DNA of 64,000 nt, taken from Thalassotalea fonticola (GTDB lineage Bacteria > Pseudomonadota > Gammaproteobacteria > Enterobacterales > Alteromonadaceae). Below are positions 1 through 8,366 of this stretch, in pieces; position 1 is the stretch's first letter, and the number at the start of each line of letters is the position of its first letter. Under the pieces are notes generated by a model. The model was not told the origin of the DNA and searched no databases. It saw only the letters and a list, made by a program, of their open reading frames with translations. Both the position numbers and the translations under genes were made by a program. The DNA lies in assembly GCF_032911225.1 (NCBI RefSeq), contig NZ_CP136600.1, positions 3,968,001 to 4,032,000 on the forward strand. Reading direction: 5' to 3'.

Positions 1-135
1 GATGTTTTATCAGTTGATAACGAATGGCAGACTCAGTTGAATTATGTAAATATTGATGCATTGTCAATTACAGATGGCGCTCAAATTACAACACTGCAAA
101 ATTTGTTTGTAACTGTTGATGGTGCCCCACAATAG
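1..135 (+). CDS. C-terminal fragment of an unidentified protein
   Basis: An open frame enters from the left edge in frame 1 and ends at TAG 133-135, giving the last 44 residues (ending LFVTVDGAPQ). It is followed 21 bp later by a clear intrinsic terminator on the same strand, which supports it as the 3' end of a real gene. The fragment has no recognisable motif and I cannot name the family; the start lies outside the window. Confidence 0.6.
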   Translation, partial: DVLSVDNEWQTQLNYVNIDALSITDGAQITTLQNLFVTVDGAPQ

Positions 136-156
136 TATTGCGTTGAATATTATTAC

Positions 157-184
157 AAAAGGGGTAGTGATACCCCTTTTTTTA
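157..184 (+). terminator. Intrinsic terminator of the truncated upstream gene
   Basis: GGGGTA-gtga-TACCCC stem (161-176) preceded by AAAA and followed by a T run. It lies only 13 bp before the next start codon, so it separates the upstream gene from the small membrane/secreted protein gene. Confidence 0.8.
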
Positions 185-196
185 TAGGAATAAAAA

Positions 197-574
197 ATGA
201 AAAAAATACTAATATCATTATCTGCAGGTTTAGTTTTGGGTTATGGTGCATCAACAGCAGTTGAACGTTCAGAAATTGCAAAACTAGAGGCTGAAAACAT
301 TAAAGCTAAGCAGCAAATTTCAGCTTTGTCTGAACAGTTAGTAGTGGCACAAAATCAGCCTAAGCAAGCTCCTCCTTTACTGCAACGTACTAAGCTAAGA
401 ACTTTAACGAATGGCAGCTTAAATAATACTAGCCGAAGTAAAGACCAATCAGGTGCTCAACGCAAACAAGCGACAGAACGCATGCGAGCACAACAAAAGC
501 AGCAAGTTCAACAAAATGCTAATGACTTGAACAATCAAAAAATTAAAACCACCGAAAGTGGCATTGTGCTATAA
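197..574 (+). CDS. Small hypothetical protein with N-terminal hydrophobic segment and coiled coil
   Basis: 125 residues, not recognised. Residues 1-20 (MKKILISLSAGLVLGYGAST) are a basic start plus a hydrophobic stretch, either a signal peptide or a single membrane anchor. Residues about 22-52 are rich in Glu, Lys, Ala and Leu in a heptad-like pattern typical of a coiled coil. The remainder is Gln/Asn/Lys-rich and of low complexity. An AGGAAT ribosome-binding site precedes the ATG. It stands alone between two terminators and so is probably monocistronic. No function is proposed; an envelope-associated protein is the only reasonable inference. Confidence 0.65.
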   Translation: MKKILISLSAGLVLGYGASTAVERSEIAKLEAENIKAKQQISALSEQLVVAQNQPKQAPPLLQRTKLRTLTNGSLNNTSRSKDQSGAQRKQATERMRAQQKQQVQQNANDLNNQKIKTTESGIVL

Positions 575-640
575 AGCATTATCTGTTGGCTGTGAGGTTA
601 GAGCATGCTGAACAAAGCAGAATTTGAACCTTCCCTGAAC

Positions 641-672
641 AAAAAAGGCAGAGTATAAAAACTCTGCCTTGT
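641..672. terminator. Bidirectional terminator between convergent genes
   Basis: AAGGCAGAGT-ataaaa-ACTCTGCCTT hairpin (645-670). It has an A run on its left side, which serves as the U tract for the minus-strand yheS transcript, and a shorter T-rich right side for the plus-strand gene. Its position between two convergent genes fits a shared terminator. Confidence 0.75.
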
Positions 673-693
673 TATATTAAATGGGGTGTAAAA

Positions 694-2598
694 CTAATCT
701 TCAGCCATGATATCTTCAATCTGTTCTTCAAGCTCCATCCATTGCTCTTCCGCCGTTTCAACTTGCGGTTTTAACTTGCCTTGTTTTAGCATTAATTGGG
801 CTAGTTTGGCTTTGTTTTCGTGCTCGTAAGTTTCAGGTTGAGCAAGTTCATTTTCAATGGTTTCTAGCTCGGTCTGCCACTTTTCCACCTGCTTCTCTAG
901 TTTTTCAACTTGCTTGCGCAGTGGCGCTGCTTTTTTACGAAGTTCAGCTTGTTGGCGACGTTGCTCTTTCTTATCGACCTTCTCAACATTTACGTCAATC
1001 GACTTTGATTGTGCCAGTGCTGATTTCTTATCGTCATCAAGCCATTGCTGATAATCATCAATATCACCGTCAAAACTATCAACTTTGCCATTGCCAACAA
1101 TGTAAAATTCATCAACGCATGATTCCAGTAGGTATCTATCATGGGCAATTAATATTATGGCCCCGGCAAATTCTTGAAGCGCGAGGACGATGGCTTGACG
1201 CATTTCTAAATCTAAGTGGTTAGTAGGTTCATCGAGAAGCAATAATTGTGGTTTTTCGAGTACGATGAGTGCTAATACCAAACGAGCTTTTTCGCCACCT
1301 GACATAGTATTTATCACATTCAAGGCCTGTTCGCCACTAAAGCCAAAGCGCCCTAGGTAATTTCTTGCCTGCAATTCAGTAAAGTCAGTTTTTGCTAACA
1401 TGATTTGATTAATTGCGGTTTCATCCATACGCAATTGTTCAAGTTGATGCTGGGAGAAATAACCAATTGTTAATTCTTGTGCACAAAAGCGTGTACCACT
1501 TTGTAATTTGAGTTCACCCGCCAAAGACTTAATCAGCGTTGATTTACCGGCACCGTTTCGGCCTAATAAACCAATGCGGCTACCTGGTACTAAATTTAAA
1601 GTCACACCTTTGAGTATAATCGCGTCTTCAGAGTAGCCACAATCCGTTTGTTCTAACGATAATAAAGGATAAGGCATATAACCTGGATTATCAAAACTAA
1701 AGCTAAATTGGCTGTCTACGTGCGCAGGCATTAAATCAGGCAGCTTTTCTAAACGTTTTAATCGAGATTGTGCTTGTTTGGCTTTGGTAGCTTTCGCCCT
1801 GAAACGGTCAACAAATGAAGTTAAGTGTTTCACTTCTCTTTGCTGCTTTTGATACATAGCATCTTGCTGAGCTAGCTGTTCAGCACGTTGGCGTTCAAAG
1901 CTGGTGTAGTTACCAGAGTATAACTTCGCTTTCTGATGTTCTATGTGCAGGATTTGGCCAATAACATCATCTAAAAAGTCACGGTCATGAGAAATAAGTA
2001 CTAAGGTACCATCAAAGCGTTTCAACCAACGTTGTAACCATAAAACCGCGTCTAAATCTAAATGGTTAGTTGGTTCATCTAGCAATAGCAAATCGGCTCT
2101 ACTTATAAGTGCTTGCGCTAAGTTTAAGCGCATACGCCAACCACCCGAAAAACTGCTGACACTATTATCAAGTTGATCTTGCATGAAGCCTAAGCCGTGC
2201 AACAATTCACTTGCTCTTGCCGGTAGGCTATAACCATTGATTACATCTATTTTGTTAAGCAAATAGGCTTCTTCACTACCATCATCATTACTTCGTGCTT
2301 GTTCTAACTGAGCTTCAAGTTGGCGATATTCAATATCGCCGTCCATCACATAATCTAAAGCACTTGAGCTTAATGAAGGCGTCTCTTGTTTTACGGTGGC
2401 AATTTTCCATGCCTTTGGCATGTCTAAAATTCCGCTGTCAATTGACAGTTGACCTAAAAAGGCAGCAAATAACGAAGATTTACCACAACCATTAGCGCCA
2501 ACAAGGCCGACTTTATGGCCTGGATGAATGGTAAAGTTTGATGATTTTATTAAAGTTTTTAAACCTCGGTCGAAGCCAAGTTCTGATGCCAGAATCAA
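694..2598 (-). CDS. yheS: ABC-F family ATP-binding protein YheS
   Basis: 634 residues with two ABC cassettes and no membrane segments, the ABC-F layout. Cassette 1 has Walker A GANGCGKS (about 34-41), signature SFSGGW and Walker B LLLLDEPTNHLDL. Cassette 2 has Walker A GRNGAGKST, signature MSGGEKAR and the same Walker B. A highly charged coiled coil fills about 535-634. The N-terminus aligns well with E. coli YheS. The start is TTG, chosen because the family aligns from that codon and AAGGAT lies at good spacing upstream. ABC-F proteins act on the ribosome and modulate elongation or stalling; a YheS-specific role is known only in outline. It is divergent from yheV, as in E. coli. Confidence 0.93.
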   Translation of the reverse strand: MILASELGFDRGLKTLIKSSNFTIHPGHKVGLVGANGCGKSSLFAAFLGQLSIDSGILDMPKAWKIATVKQETPSLSSSALDYVMDGDIEYRQLEAQLEQARSNDDGSEEAYLLNKIDVINGYSLPARASELLHGLGFMQDQLDNSVSSFSGGWRMRLNLAQALISRADLLLLDEPTNHLDLDAVLWLQRWLKRFDGTLVLISHDRDFLDDVIGQILHIEHQKAKLYSGNYTSFERQRAEQLAQQDAMYQKQQREVKHLTSFVDRFRAKATKAKQAQSRLKRLEKLPDLMPAHVDSQFSFSFDNPGYMPYPLLSLEQTDCGYSEDAIILKGVTLNLVPGSRIGLLGRNGAGKSTLIKSLAGELKLQSGTRFCAQELTIGYFSQHQLEQLRMDETAINQIMLAKTDFTELQARNYLGRFGFSGEQALNVINTMSGGEKARLVLALIVLEKPQLLLLDEPTNHLDLEMRQAIVLALQEFAGAIILIAHDRYLLESCVDEFYIVGNGKVDSFDGDIDDYQQWLDDDKKSALAQSKSIDVNVEKVDKKEQRRQQAELRKKAAPLRKQVEKLEKQVEKWQTELETIENELAQPETYEHENKAKLAQLMLKQGKLKPQVETAEEQWMELEEQIEDIMAED

Positions 2599-2674
2599 GT
2601 TAATATCCTTCGCTATATTTAAAGTTATTTTAAAGGTAAAATAGCCACTTTAGTTTAGCTGTTATTTAATTTTT

Positions 2675-2866
2675 ATGAAAAAACGATTTATTGCTGGTGC
2701 AACCTGTCCAAAATGTAATGCTATGGATACTTTGGCGTTAACCAAAGACCAAGGCGTTGAAAAAGTCACTTGTGTTAGCTGCAATATGGAAATGACTCAA
2801 CCCGAAGAGCAAGTAGAGCCAGAGGTTCGCAGCGAAGAACAAGTTATTGGTGTTTTCAAACCTTAA
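2675..2866 (+). CDS. yheV: YheV-like zinc-ribbon protein
   Basis: 63 residues with two CXXC knuckles (CPKCNAMDTL and CVSCNME) about 20 residues apart, a zinc-ribbon arrangement, followed by a Glu-rich tail ending GVFKP. Size, motif and position beside yheS match the YheV family of uncharacterised metal-binding proteins. It is divergent from yheS with only 76 bp between starts and convergent with slyX. The biochemical role is unknown. Confidence 0.85.
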   Translation: MKKRFIAGATCPKCNAMDTLALTKDQGVEKVTCVSCNMEMTQPEEQVEPEVRSEEQVIGVFKP

Positions 2867-2885
2867 ACATTATTTTCCTAATTTA

Positions 2886-3116
2886 TTAATAATGAGGAGG
2901 AGGCGTTTCATCTTCGACTCGGCCAACAGCGGTTGTATTCATATCTTTGACTCGTTGACCAATTAAACGTAATTGTTCATTAACATTGTTTAATTTATCA
3001 TGATGTACTGAAATCTCATGATTTAATTGCTCAATGATATCATCTTGAAAAGCGAGTTTTGTTTCAAGAGTATCAATACGCTCTAGTAACTTAGTTAATT
3101 GTTGTTCTACCGACAT
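2886..3116 (-). CDS. slyX: SlyX family protein
   Basis: 76 residues, almost entirely a heptad-patterned coiled coil (LTKLLERIDTLETKLAFQDD onward), ending in the hallmark Pro-rich tail ETPPPPHY-like (here ETPPPHY). Size and tail are diagnostic of SlyX, a small cytoplasmic protein of unknown function commonly beside fkpA in gammaproteobacteria, as it is here. It is convergent with yheV (19 bp apart) and divergent from fkpA. Confidence 0.9.
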   Translation of the reverse strand: MSVEQQLTKLLERIDTLETKLAFQDDIIEQLNHEISVHHDKLNNVNEQLRLIGQRVKDMNTTAVGRVEDETPPPHY

Positions 3117-3391
3117 GTTTACGATCCAATTTATATTTGCCGTTATTATCGCTAATTAAACCTAAGCAATAAAGATTTATTCAATTTGATAACACTTTTA
3201 AGCAAATTTAACCTTTAAAACTGCAATTTAAACGCTATATAATATTTTTAACTGTAAAGATCTCGAAAATGATTATTTTTGAGACTATTTTTTTGAAAAA
3301 ATAGTCGCTAGTATATGGTGTCTTTTTAATATTAAATTTAATGTAATCGGGGTTTTCTCCTTTTATGTGGTACTTATTTTTGGAGAAAAAA

Positions 3392-4150
3392 ATGAAATTC
3401 ATCGTTAAACCAACATTGGTAGCGGTTGCTGTTATGGCATTAATGGGCTGTAATGAAGCCGCAGAGAAAAAAGCTGTTGTACTTGAAACTGAAGATCAAA
3501 AACAATCTTATGCGTTAGGCGCATCGATTGGTAGTTACATGAATAACAATTTAACTGAACAAGAAAAGTTTGGTGTTGTTTTAGATAAAGAACTACTAAT
3601 GGCTGGTTTTACCGAAAGCTTAAATGGTAGTGCGCAATTAGAGCAAGAAGAAATTCAACAGCTTCTTATGGCTTTAGATCAAAAAGTGAATGAGAAAAAA
3701 CAAGCTCAAGCTACTATTGATAACGAAAAAAGTTTAGATGCAGGCAAAAACTTTTTAGCTGAAAATGCTAAAGTTGAAGGGGTGCAAACTACAGAGTCTG
3801 GTTTACAATACCAAGTAATAACGGCTGCTGAAGGTGTAAAACCAACTGCAACTGATACTGTAAAAGTTCATTACACTGGTAAATTAATTGACGGTACTAC
3901 ATTTGATAGTTCTGTAGATCGCGGCGAGCCAATTGAGTTCCCACTAAACCGTGTAATTAAAGGTTGGACTGAAGGTGTTCAGTTAATGAACGTTGGTTCT
4001 AAGTACAAGTTTGTTATTCCTTCAGAACTTGCATACGGTCCAAACGGTACTGGCCCAATTCCTGGTAACGCAACACTAGTATTTGAAGTTGAGTTAATCG
4101 ACATCGTTACTCCTGCTGCACCAGCAACTGAAGAAGCCGCTGCTCACTAA
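3392..4150 (+). CDS. fkpA: FKBP-type peptidyl-prolyl isomerase FkpA, predicted lipoprotein
   Basis: 252 residues from the ATG at 3392, preferred over an in-frame upstream ATG (3365) because it follows GGAGAAAAAA and begins a normal signal sequence. Residues 1-20 end in LMGC, a lipobox-like site, so the protein is probably lipidated, unlike soluble E. coli FkpA. About 35-130 is the helical FKBP_N dimerisation domain. About 150-240 is the FKBP catalytic domain ([18 protein letters not shown], later PSELAYGP and [11 protein letters not shown]). It assists folding of envelope proteins in the periplasm. A long AT-rich leader precedes it and a terminator follows, so it is monocistronic. The C-terminus is a short Ala/Pro tail. 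Confidence 0.93.
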   Translation: MKFIVKPTLVAVAVMALMGCNEAAEKKAVVLETEDQKQSYALGASIGSYMNNNLTEQEKFGVVLDKELLMAGFTESLNGSAQLEQEEIQQLLMALDQKVNEKKQAQATIDNEKSLDAGKNFLAENAKVEGVQTTESGLQYQVITAAEGVKPTATDTVKVHYTGKLIDGTTFDSSVDRGEPIEFPLNRVIKGWTEGVQLMNVGSKYKFVIPSELAYGPNGTGPIPGNATLVFEVELIDIVTPAAPATEEAAAH

Positions 4151-4158
4151 ATAAATAC

Positions 4159-4220
4159 AGGATGTATTTATGCTGAACTTTCATGGATGATTACCGTTTC
4201 AGTATCTAGGATGTATTTAT
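4159..4220. repeat. Direct 13-bp repeats in the fkpA 3' region
   Basis: AGGATGTATTTAT occurs at 4159-4171 and again at 4208-4220, with TTTCATGGATGA between. It resembles the CATGGATGG-containing intergenic repeats seen near 14.1 kb and inside the tuf arrays, so it may be a degenerate member of the same dispersed family. Confidence 0.5.
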
Positions 4221-4223
4221 AAT

Positions 4224-4252
4224 AAAAAACCAGGCATTGCCTGGTTTTTTTA
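4224..4252 (+). terminator. Intrinsic terminator of fkpA
   Basis: AACCAGGC-att-GCCTGGTT hairpin (4229-4247) with flanking A run and T6 tract. Confidence 0.85.
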
Positions 4253-4310
4253 ATTTGTCGATACTTCTAGTTAGATCCCGTATCAAGTACAAGAAGGCAA
4301 AAATCGGTTG

Positions 4311-4778
4311 CTAACTATGATTTGTATAAAGCGCTTCAATCAGCTGATCTTCTAATTCAAATCTATCTTCCAAAAATTGTCCCAACGCCGATAGGCTTTG
4401 ATCAAAATTGTCTAATGTTTCATCTGAATTAATATCAGCAAATTTATCATTAAAGGTGAGGCCAAAGTCTGTTGTTTTAGCAATGTTTGGATAAATTCGT
4501 TGGGCTAATGCCAAAGAGTTTGGCCCGTTCTTTTTACATTGTGCAACTACTTGATCGAATACTTCAAAATGACCAGCCGACATGTAGTCCATTAATAGTT
4601 GGCAAAAAGATTGAATATCATTACGCTTAGGTAACGCTTTATCAGTTTGATCAAAAGGAGGTAATCCAGCTAATTGGCAATAACCAACTAGAACATCCTG
4701 ACGCTCAGTTAACCAGTTGTCGATGGCAGTTAATGAACCGCCCCATTGTTGTTGTGCTTGTTCTAAACGACTTAGCAT
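4311..4778 (-). CDS. rsd: Rsd/AlgQ family anti-sigma factor
   Basis: 155 residues. The N-terminal pattern WLTERQDVLVGYCQLAGL and the central FCQLLMDYMSAGHFEVFDQV match Rsd/AlgQ, the all-helical protein that binds sigma-70 in stationary phase and shifts RNA polymerase toward alternative sigma factors. Length equals the family's usual 150-160 residues. GGAGGG precedes the ATG. It is transcribed alone toward the fkpA terminator. The sigma-70 binding role is inferred from the family. In E. coli rsd lies near hemE, also true here (about 1.4 kb away). Confidence 0.9.
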   Translation of the reverse strand: MLSRLEQAQQQWGGSLTAIDNWLTERQDVLVGYCQLAGLPPFDQTDKALPKRNDIQSFCQLLMDYMSAGHFEVFDQVVAQCKKNGPNSLALAQRIYPNIAKTTDFGLTFNDKFADINSDETLDNFDQSLSALGQFLEDRFELEDQLIEALYTNHS

Positions 4779-4941
4779 TGGCCCTCCGGAATTCGTGCTG
4801 AAATCTATGAGATTAACTATATAACACTGAATTTTAATGGAAATTGCAACAATTATTTTCCAATCAAATTAGAGTTGAAACTCAAAAAATACTACTGATG
4901 AATATTGCTTTTTTGATAAGCGTATATTTTTATTCAATAAA

Positions 4942-5811
4942 TTATAAATTTTCTGATAAAAATAAATGTAGTCTGACAGCGGCAAGATTTAACTGTTTTT
5001 TTAATGTTAGGTTATTTTTATTCAGATATGCCTGATCAAATATAATTTTATCTTGTGTAGGCACACATGCTCTATTGTTATCATCGATTTTACAATATTG
5101 TACTGATTTACTTCTACTGATTGTTAAAGATTGGTTCGCCCAAACTAAAAGATTCTTTGCTGTAATAAAATCTGAACTGGGGCTTTCAAATGAGGGGGCT
5201 AAGCTGTTTAATAGCAACGTTTTATTGCTGTTTCCTAATAAACAACGATCCCAAACTTGATGTAAATTTTTGCATTTTTGCTTGGTCGAATTTAGCCTGT
5301 CTATTACTTTAGTTTTATTACCACCTAAATCTGATTTAAAACTTATATGCAAAGGCTGATGAATATCACCGAGCCAATGAGCAAGAAATAGCAGAGCTTG
5401 AATTTTTGTTATTGGATTTTTAGCGTTAATATATTGCTGTTGATGGAATGTAATAGCATCAAGAATACAATTACTTTGACAGTCACTTTTTCCTATTTCA
5501 GTTTGTTCACGAGCAACATTTAAATAATGCCAACTTTTGTACACTGCAAACGGTTCTTCATGTCGAATTGCATCTGGCCAACTACAGGCATCTGCGAAAG
5601 TTACTTGGTGATTAATAGAGCGCTTTAAAAAAATGTTTAATTGCTGTTTTTGGGCAAGTGGAAGATAATTAATTAAATTTGATAAAGAGTCTTGTTGAGC
5701 GAGGGGAAGATTATTAACGGCAAGTTGGCAAACCAGCCAATGGCCTTTACTTCCAAGTGCGTAGGTACTGGAGCTAAAACAGAAAATAAAAAGTAACAAT
5801 AATCGCACCAT
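4942..5811 (-). CDS. S1/P1-type secreted nuclease
   Basis: 289 residues. Residues 1-18 are a signal peptide ending STYA. The mature part carries the zinc-ligand pattern of S1/P1 nucleases: an N-terminal GSKGHW, then DACSWPDAIRH, SWHYLNV, the HWLGDIHQPLH block near residue 145-155 and a later HQVWD. These enzymes bind three zinc ions and cleave single-stranded DNA and RNA, and this one would act in the periplasm or outside. The usual mature N-terminal Trp is replaced by Leu/Gly, tolerable because that residue binds zinc through its backbone. AAGGAG lies 9 bases before the ATG. A nutrient or phosphate-scavenging role is likely but not shown. Confidence 0.85.
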   Translation of the reverse strand: MVRLLLLFIFCFSSSTYALGSKGHWLVCQLAVNNLPLAQQDSLSNLINYLPLAQKQQLNIFLKRSINHQVTFADACSWPDAIRHEEPFAVYKSWHYLNVAREQTEIGKSDCQSNCILDAITFHQQQYINAKNPITKIQALLFLAHWLGDIHQPLHISFKSDLGGNKTKVIDRLNSTKQKCKNLHQVWDRCLLGNSNKTLLLNSLAPSFESPSSDFITAKNLLVWANQSLTISRSKSVQYCKIDDNNRACVPTQDKIIFDQAYLNKNNLTLKKQLNLAAVRLHLFLSENL

Positions 5812-5880
5812 TCCCTTGCACTCCTTATTCAGACTATGATCTAGTATAGTTTAGATAAGTAATTATTATTTCTTTAGAAA

Positions 5881-5908
5881 TAAAAAGGCCTTATCAAAGA
5901 TAAGGCCT
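5881..5908 (-). terminator. Minus-strand intrinsic terminator or attenuator
   Basis: Perfect 10-bp stem AGGCCTTATC/GATAAGGCCT with a 3-base loop (5886-5908). On the minus strand it is followed by TTTTTATTT. No gene on that strand lies upstream before hemE, which is on the other strand, so it ends either a small RNA or a leader of the nuclease gene. The rest of the 5812-6166 gap shows only AT-rich sequence and the presumed hemE promoter region. Confidence 0.55.
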
Positions 5909-5944
5909 GAAATGCTCGCTGTATGGTCTAGTAAAACTAGCTTC
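5882..5944 (-). ncRNA. Possible short minus-strand RNA upstream of the nuclease gene
   Basis: On the minus strand a TTTACA (5967-5972) and TAATAA (5945-5950) pair with 16-base spacing is followed by a small hairpin CTAGT-ttt-ACTAG and, about 60 bases on, by a perfect GC-containing hairpin with U tract. No ORF fits. The promoter match is weak, so the element could instead be the leader/attenuator of the downstream nuclease gene. Confidence 0.25.
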
Positions 5945-6166
5945 TTATTAGTTATTCTTTAAAGCTTGTAAAGTTTATAACAAAGCATTTTCTATTGTGC
6001 AACACTTTTTTACAAAATAATTAAAATACGGCATCTTACTTTTGTTTAACAAATCATCAACATTGTTTTTAAATATGCAATAAAGTTTGCCCTAGATCAT
6101 AGTAACTGTGATTAACATTGGGTAGAATGACGCCCATATTTATTCATCAACATTTCAAGTATTAAA

Positions 6167-7234
6167 ATGACAACATTAAAGAATGACACTTATTTACGAG
6201 CCCTTTTACGTCAACCAGTTGATTACACTCCTGTATGGATGATGCGTCAAGCGGGTAGATATTTACCTGAGTATAAAGAAGTTCGTAAAGATGCAGGTGA
6301 TTTTATGGCGCTTTGCCGTAACACTGAACTTGCTACAGAAGTGACAATTCAGCCATTACGTCGTTTTCCTTTAGACGCTGCTATTTTGTTTAGTGACATT
6401 TTAACTATCCCAGATGCGATGGGATTAGGCTTGTACTTTGAAACTGGTGAAGGCCCTAAGTTTGAACGTCCGATCACTTGCGCTGCTGATGTTAAAAAAA
6501 TTGGCCATCCAGATCCTGAAGGTGAATTACAATACGTTATGAATGCTGTTCGTTCTATCCGTAAAGAACTTAACGGTGAAGTGCCTTTAATTGGTTTCTC
6601 TGGTAGCCCATGGACACTTGCAACATATATGATTGAAGGTGGTAGTTCGAAAGCTTTCACTAAAATCAAAAAGATGATGTTTAGCGACCCACAAACATTA
6701 CATTTATTACTTGATAAACTAGCAGATTCAGTTATTTCATACTTAAATGCACAAATTGCTGCTGGTGCGCAATCGGTGATGGTGTTTGATACTTGGGGTG
6801 GTGTACTAAGTCCTGCAATGTATAAAGAGTTCTCATTGCAATATATGGCGAAAATCGTCGACGGCTTAACCCGTGAAAATGAAGGTCGAAAAGTCCCGGT
6901 TACCTTATTCACCAAAAATGGTGGCATGTGGTTAGAATCTATTGCTGCTACAGGCTGTGACGCTGTAGGTCTTGACTGGACTATTAATATTGAAGATGCC
7001 AAAGCACGAGTAGGCGACAAGGTTGCACTTCAAGGCAATATGGATCCGTCAATGCTATACGCCCCTAAAGAGCGCATTGAACAAGAAGTACAAACGATAT
7101 TAAATGGTTTTGGAGACACAGGTACTGGCCACGTATTCAACCTAGGTCATGGTATACACCCTGATGTGAACCCTGAACATGCAGGTTACTTTATTGATGC
7201 CGTACACAAATTTAGTAAACCATTTCATAAGTAA
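6167..7234 (+). CDS. hemE: Uroporphyrinogen decarboxylase HemE
   Basis: 355 residues, one more than E. coli HemE. The signature [13 protein letters not shown] near residues 23-35 includes the substrate-binding Arg. [12 protein letters not shown] follows with the conserved Asp, and later [19 protein letters not shown] and the C-terminal [16 protein letters not shown] are all typical. The enzyme removes the four acetate carboxyl groups of uroporphyrinogen III to give coproporphyrinogen III in cytoplasmic haem synthesis, relevant here given the many c-type cytochromes encoded in the same window. It is monocistronic, bounded by an AT-rich 5' region and a terminator. Confidence 0.97.
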   Translation: MTTLKNDTYLRALLRQPVDYTPVWMMRQAGRYLPEYKEVRKDAGDFMALCRNTELATEVTIQPLRRFPLDAAILFSDILTIPDAMGLGLYFETGEGPKFERPITCAADVKKIGHPDPEGELQYVMNAVRSIRKELNGEVPLIGFSGSPWTLATYMIEGGSSKAFTKIKKMMFSDPQTLHLLLDKLADSVISYLNAQIAAGAQSVMVFDTWGGVLSPAMYKEFSLQYMAKIVDGLTRENEGRKVPVTLFTKNGGMWLESIAATGCDAVGLDWTINIEDAKARVGDKVALQGNMDPSMLYAPKERIEQEVQTILNGFGDTGTGHVFNLGHGIHPDVNPEHAGYFIDAVHKFSKPFHK

Positions 7235-7243
7235 ATGATAAAC

Positions 7244-7270
7244 AAGAGGAGCTTCGGCTCCTCTTTTAGT
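7244..7270 (+). terminator. Intrinsic terminator of hemE
   Basis: AAGAGGAGC-ttcg-GCTCCTCTT hairpin with UUCG-type tetraloop and following T tract. Confidence 0.9.
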
Positions 7271-7343
7271 TTAACTTCCTAGTTCCTAGAATCTATTTCC
7301 CTTATCCGTTACAATCGGATCAAACCTAATAAAAATATTTTTC

Positions 7344-8366
7344 ATGCACCACAAAAATTACCCACTTAAAGAATTAAACAGTTTTGCACTAAATGTGACA
7401 GCGAATGATATTATTTTTGCTGAAACCATTGAGCAGGTTAAAGCTTTTGCCCAAAACTTACCTGAACAGTTTTATATTCTAGGTGGCGGTAGTAATTCAT
7501 TGTTCGTTGAAAACTATCAAGGCACAATTTTTTGTCCGAATCTTCGCGGCATTGATGTTGCCGATGGTGAAAATAGCTTTTTTCTACATGTAGCAAGCGG
7601 CGAAAATTGGCATGAATTAGTACAGTATTGTTTAACTAAGCAGATGCCTGGCCTGGAAAATTTAGCCTTAATACCAGGTAACTGTGGAGCTGCGCCAATA
7701 CAGAACATCGGCGCATACGGAGTAGAGTTCGCCAGTATTTGTGAATATGTTGATTGGTTTGACTTTCAAAGCTTGAAAGTAGTCAGAATGCAAGCTCAGC
7801 ACTGCCAGTTCTCTTATCGAGACAGTATCTTTAAAGGTGCATTAAAAAATAAAGGGGTTGTCGTTGCTGTAGGCTTAAAGCTAGCTAAATCTTGGTCACC
7901 TACTTTGAAGTATCAAGGCTTAAGTGAACTTGGCGATAGCCCTACACCGAAACAAGTTTTTGATAGCGTCATTGCTATTCGAGAAAGTAAATTACCAGAT
8001 CCAAAGGTTATCCCGAATGCTGGTAGCTTTTTCAAAAACCCAATTGTTGACCATCAATTATTTGCAAAAATTAAAGCTGAATTTCCAGAGCTGCCAGCTT
8101 ACCCTGCTACAGGAGCTGATATGAAACTTGCAGCCGGTTGGTTAATACAAGAAAGTCACTTGAAAGGCGTGTGTGTAGGCGATGCTGCTGTGCATAAATT
8201 ACAAGCGTTGGTATTGATTAATAATAATAGGGCCACGGGCAAAGATGTGATAGCACTGGCTCGTCATGTGCAAAAAGTAGTAAAGCAAAAATTTAACGTA
8301 TGCCTCGAGCCGGAAGTTAGGATAATTTCGGCACAAGGCGAACAACTTATAGAAGATATCACCTAA
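7344..8366 (+). CDS. murB: UDP-N-acetylenolpyruvoylglucosamine reductase MurB
   Basis: 340 residues, close to the 342 of E. coli type I MurB. It has the FAD-binding GGGSNSLF (about 48-55), GLENLALIPGNCGAAPIQNIG (about 110-130, FAD/substrate site) and NAGSFFKNP (about 226-234), whose Ser donates the proton to the substrate. A C-terminal Glu-containing EPEVRI completes the active site. It catalyses NADPH-dependent reduction of enolpyruvyl-UDP-GlcNAc to UDP-MurNAc in the cytoplasm. It is the first gene of a tightly coupled murB-birA-coaX set: its TAA overlaps the birA ATG by one base. The same murB-birA order is found in E. coli. Confidence 0.96.
   Translation: MHHKNYPLKELNSFALNVTANDIIFAETIEQVKAFAQNLPEQFYILGGGSNSLFVENYQGTIFCPNLRGIDVADGENSFFLHVASGENWHELVQYCLTKQMPGLENLALIPGNCGAAPIQNIGAYGVEFASICEYVDWFDFQSLKVVRMQAQHCQFSYRDSIFKGALKNKGVVVAVGLKLAKSWSPTLKYQGLSELGDSPTPKQVFDSVIAIRESKLPDPKVIPNAGSFFKNPIVDHQLFAKIKAEFPELPAYPATGADMKLAAGWLIQESHLKGVCVGDAAVHKLQALVLINNNRATGKDVIALARHVQKVVKQKFNVCLEPEVRIISAQGEQLIEDIT

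Noticed and set aside
4844..5035. 63-codon plus-strand frame between rsd and the nuclease gene
   Set aside because: It overlaps the nuclease 3' end, is AT-rich with atypical composition, and has no convincing ribosome-binding site.
6349..7020. 223-codon minus-strand open frame inside hemE
   Set aside because: It is fully contained in hemE, has no ribosome-binding site and no recognisable protein; it reflects codon bias of hemE.
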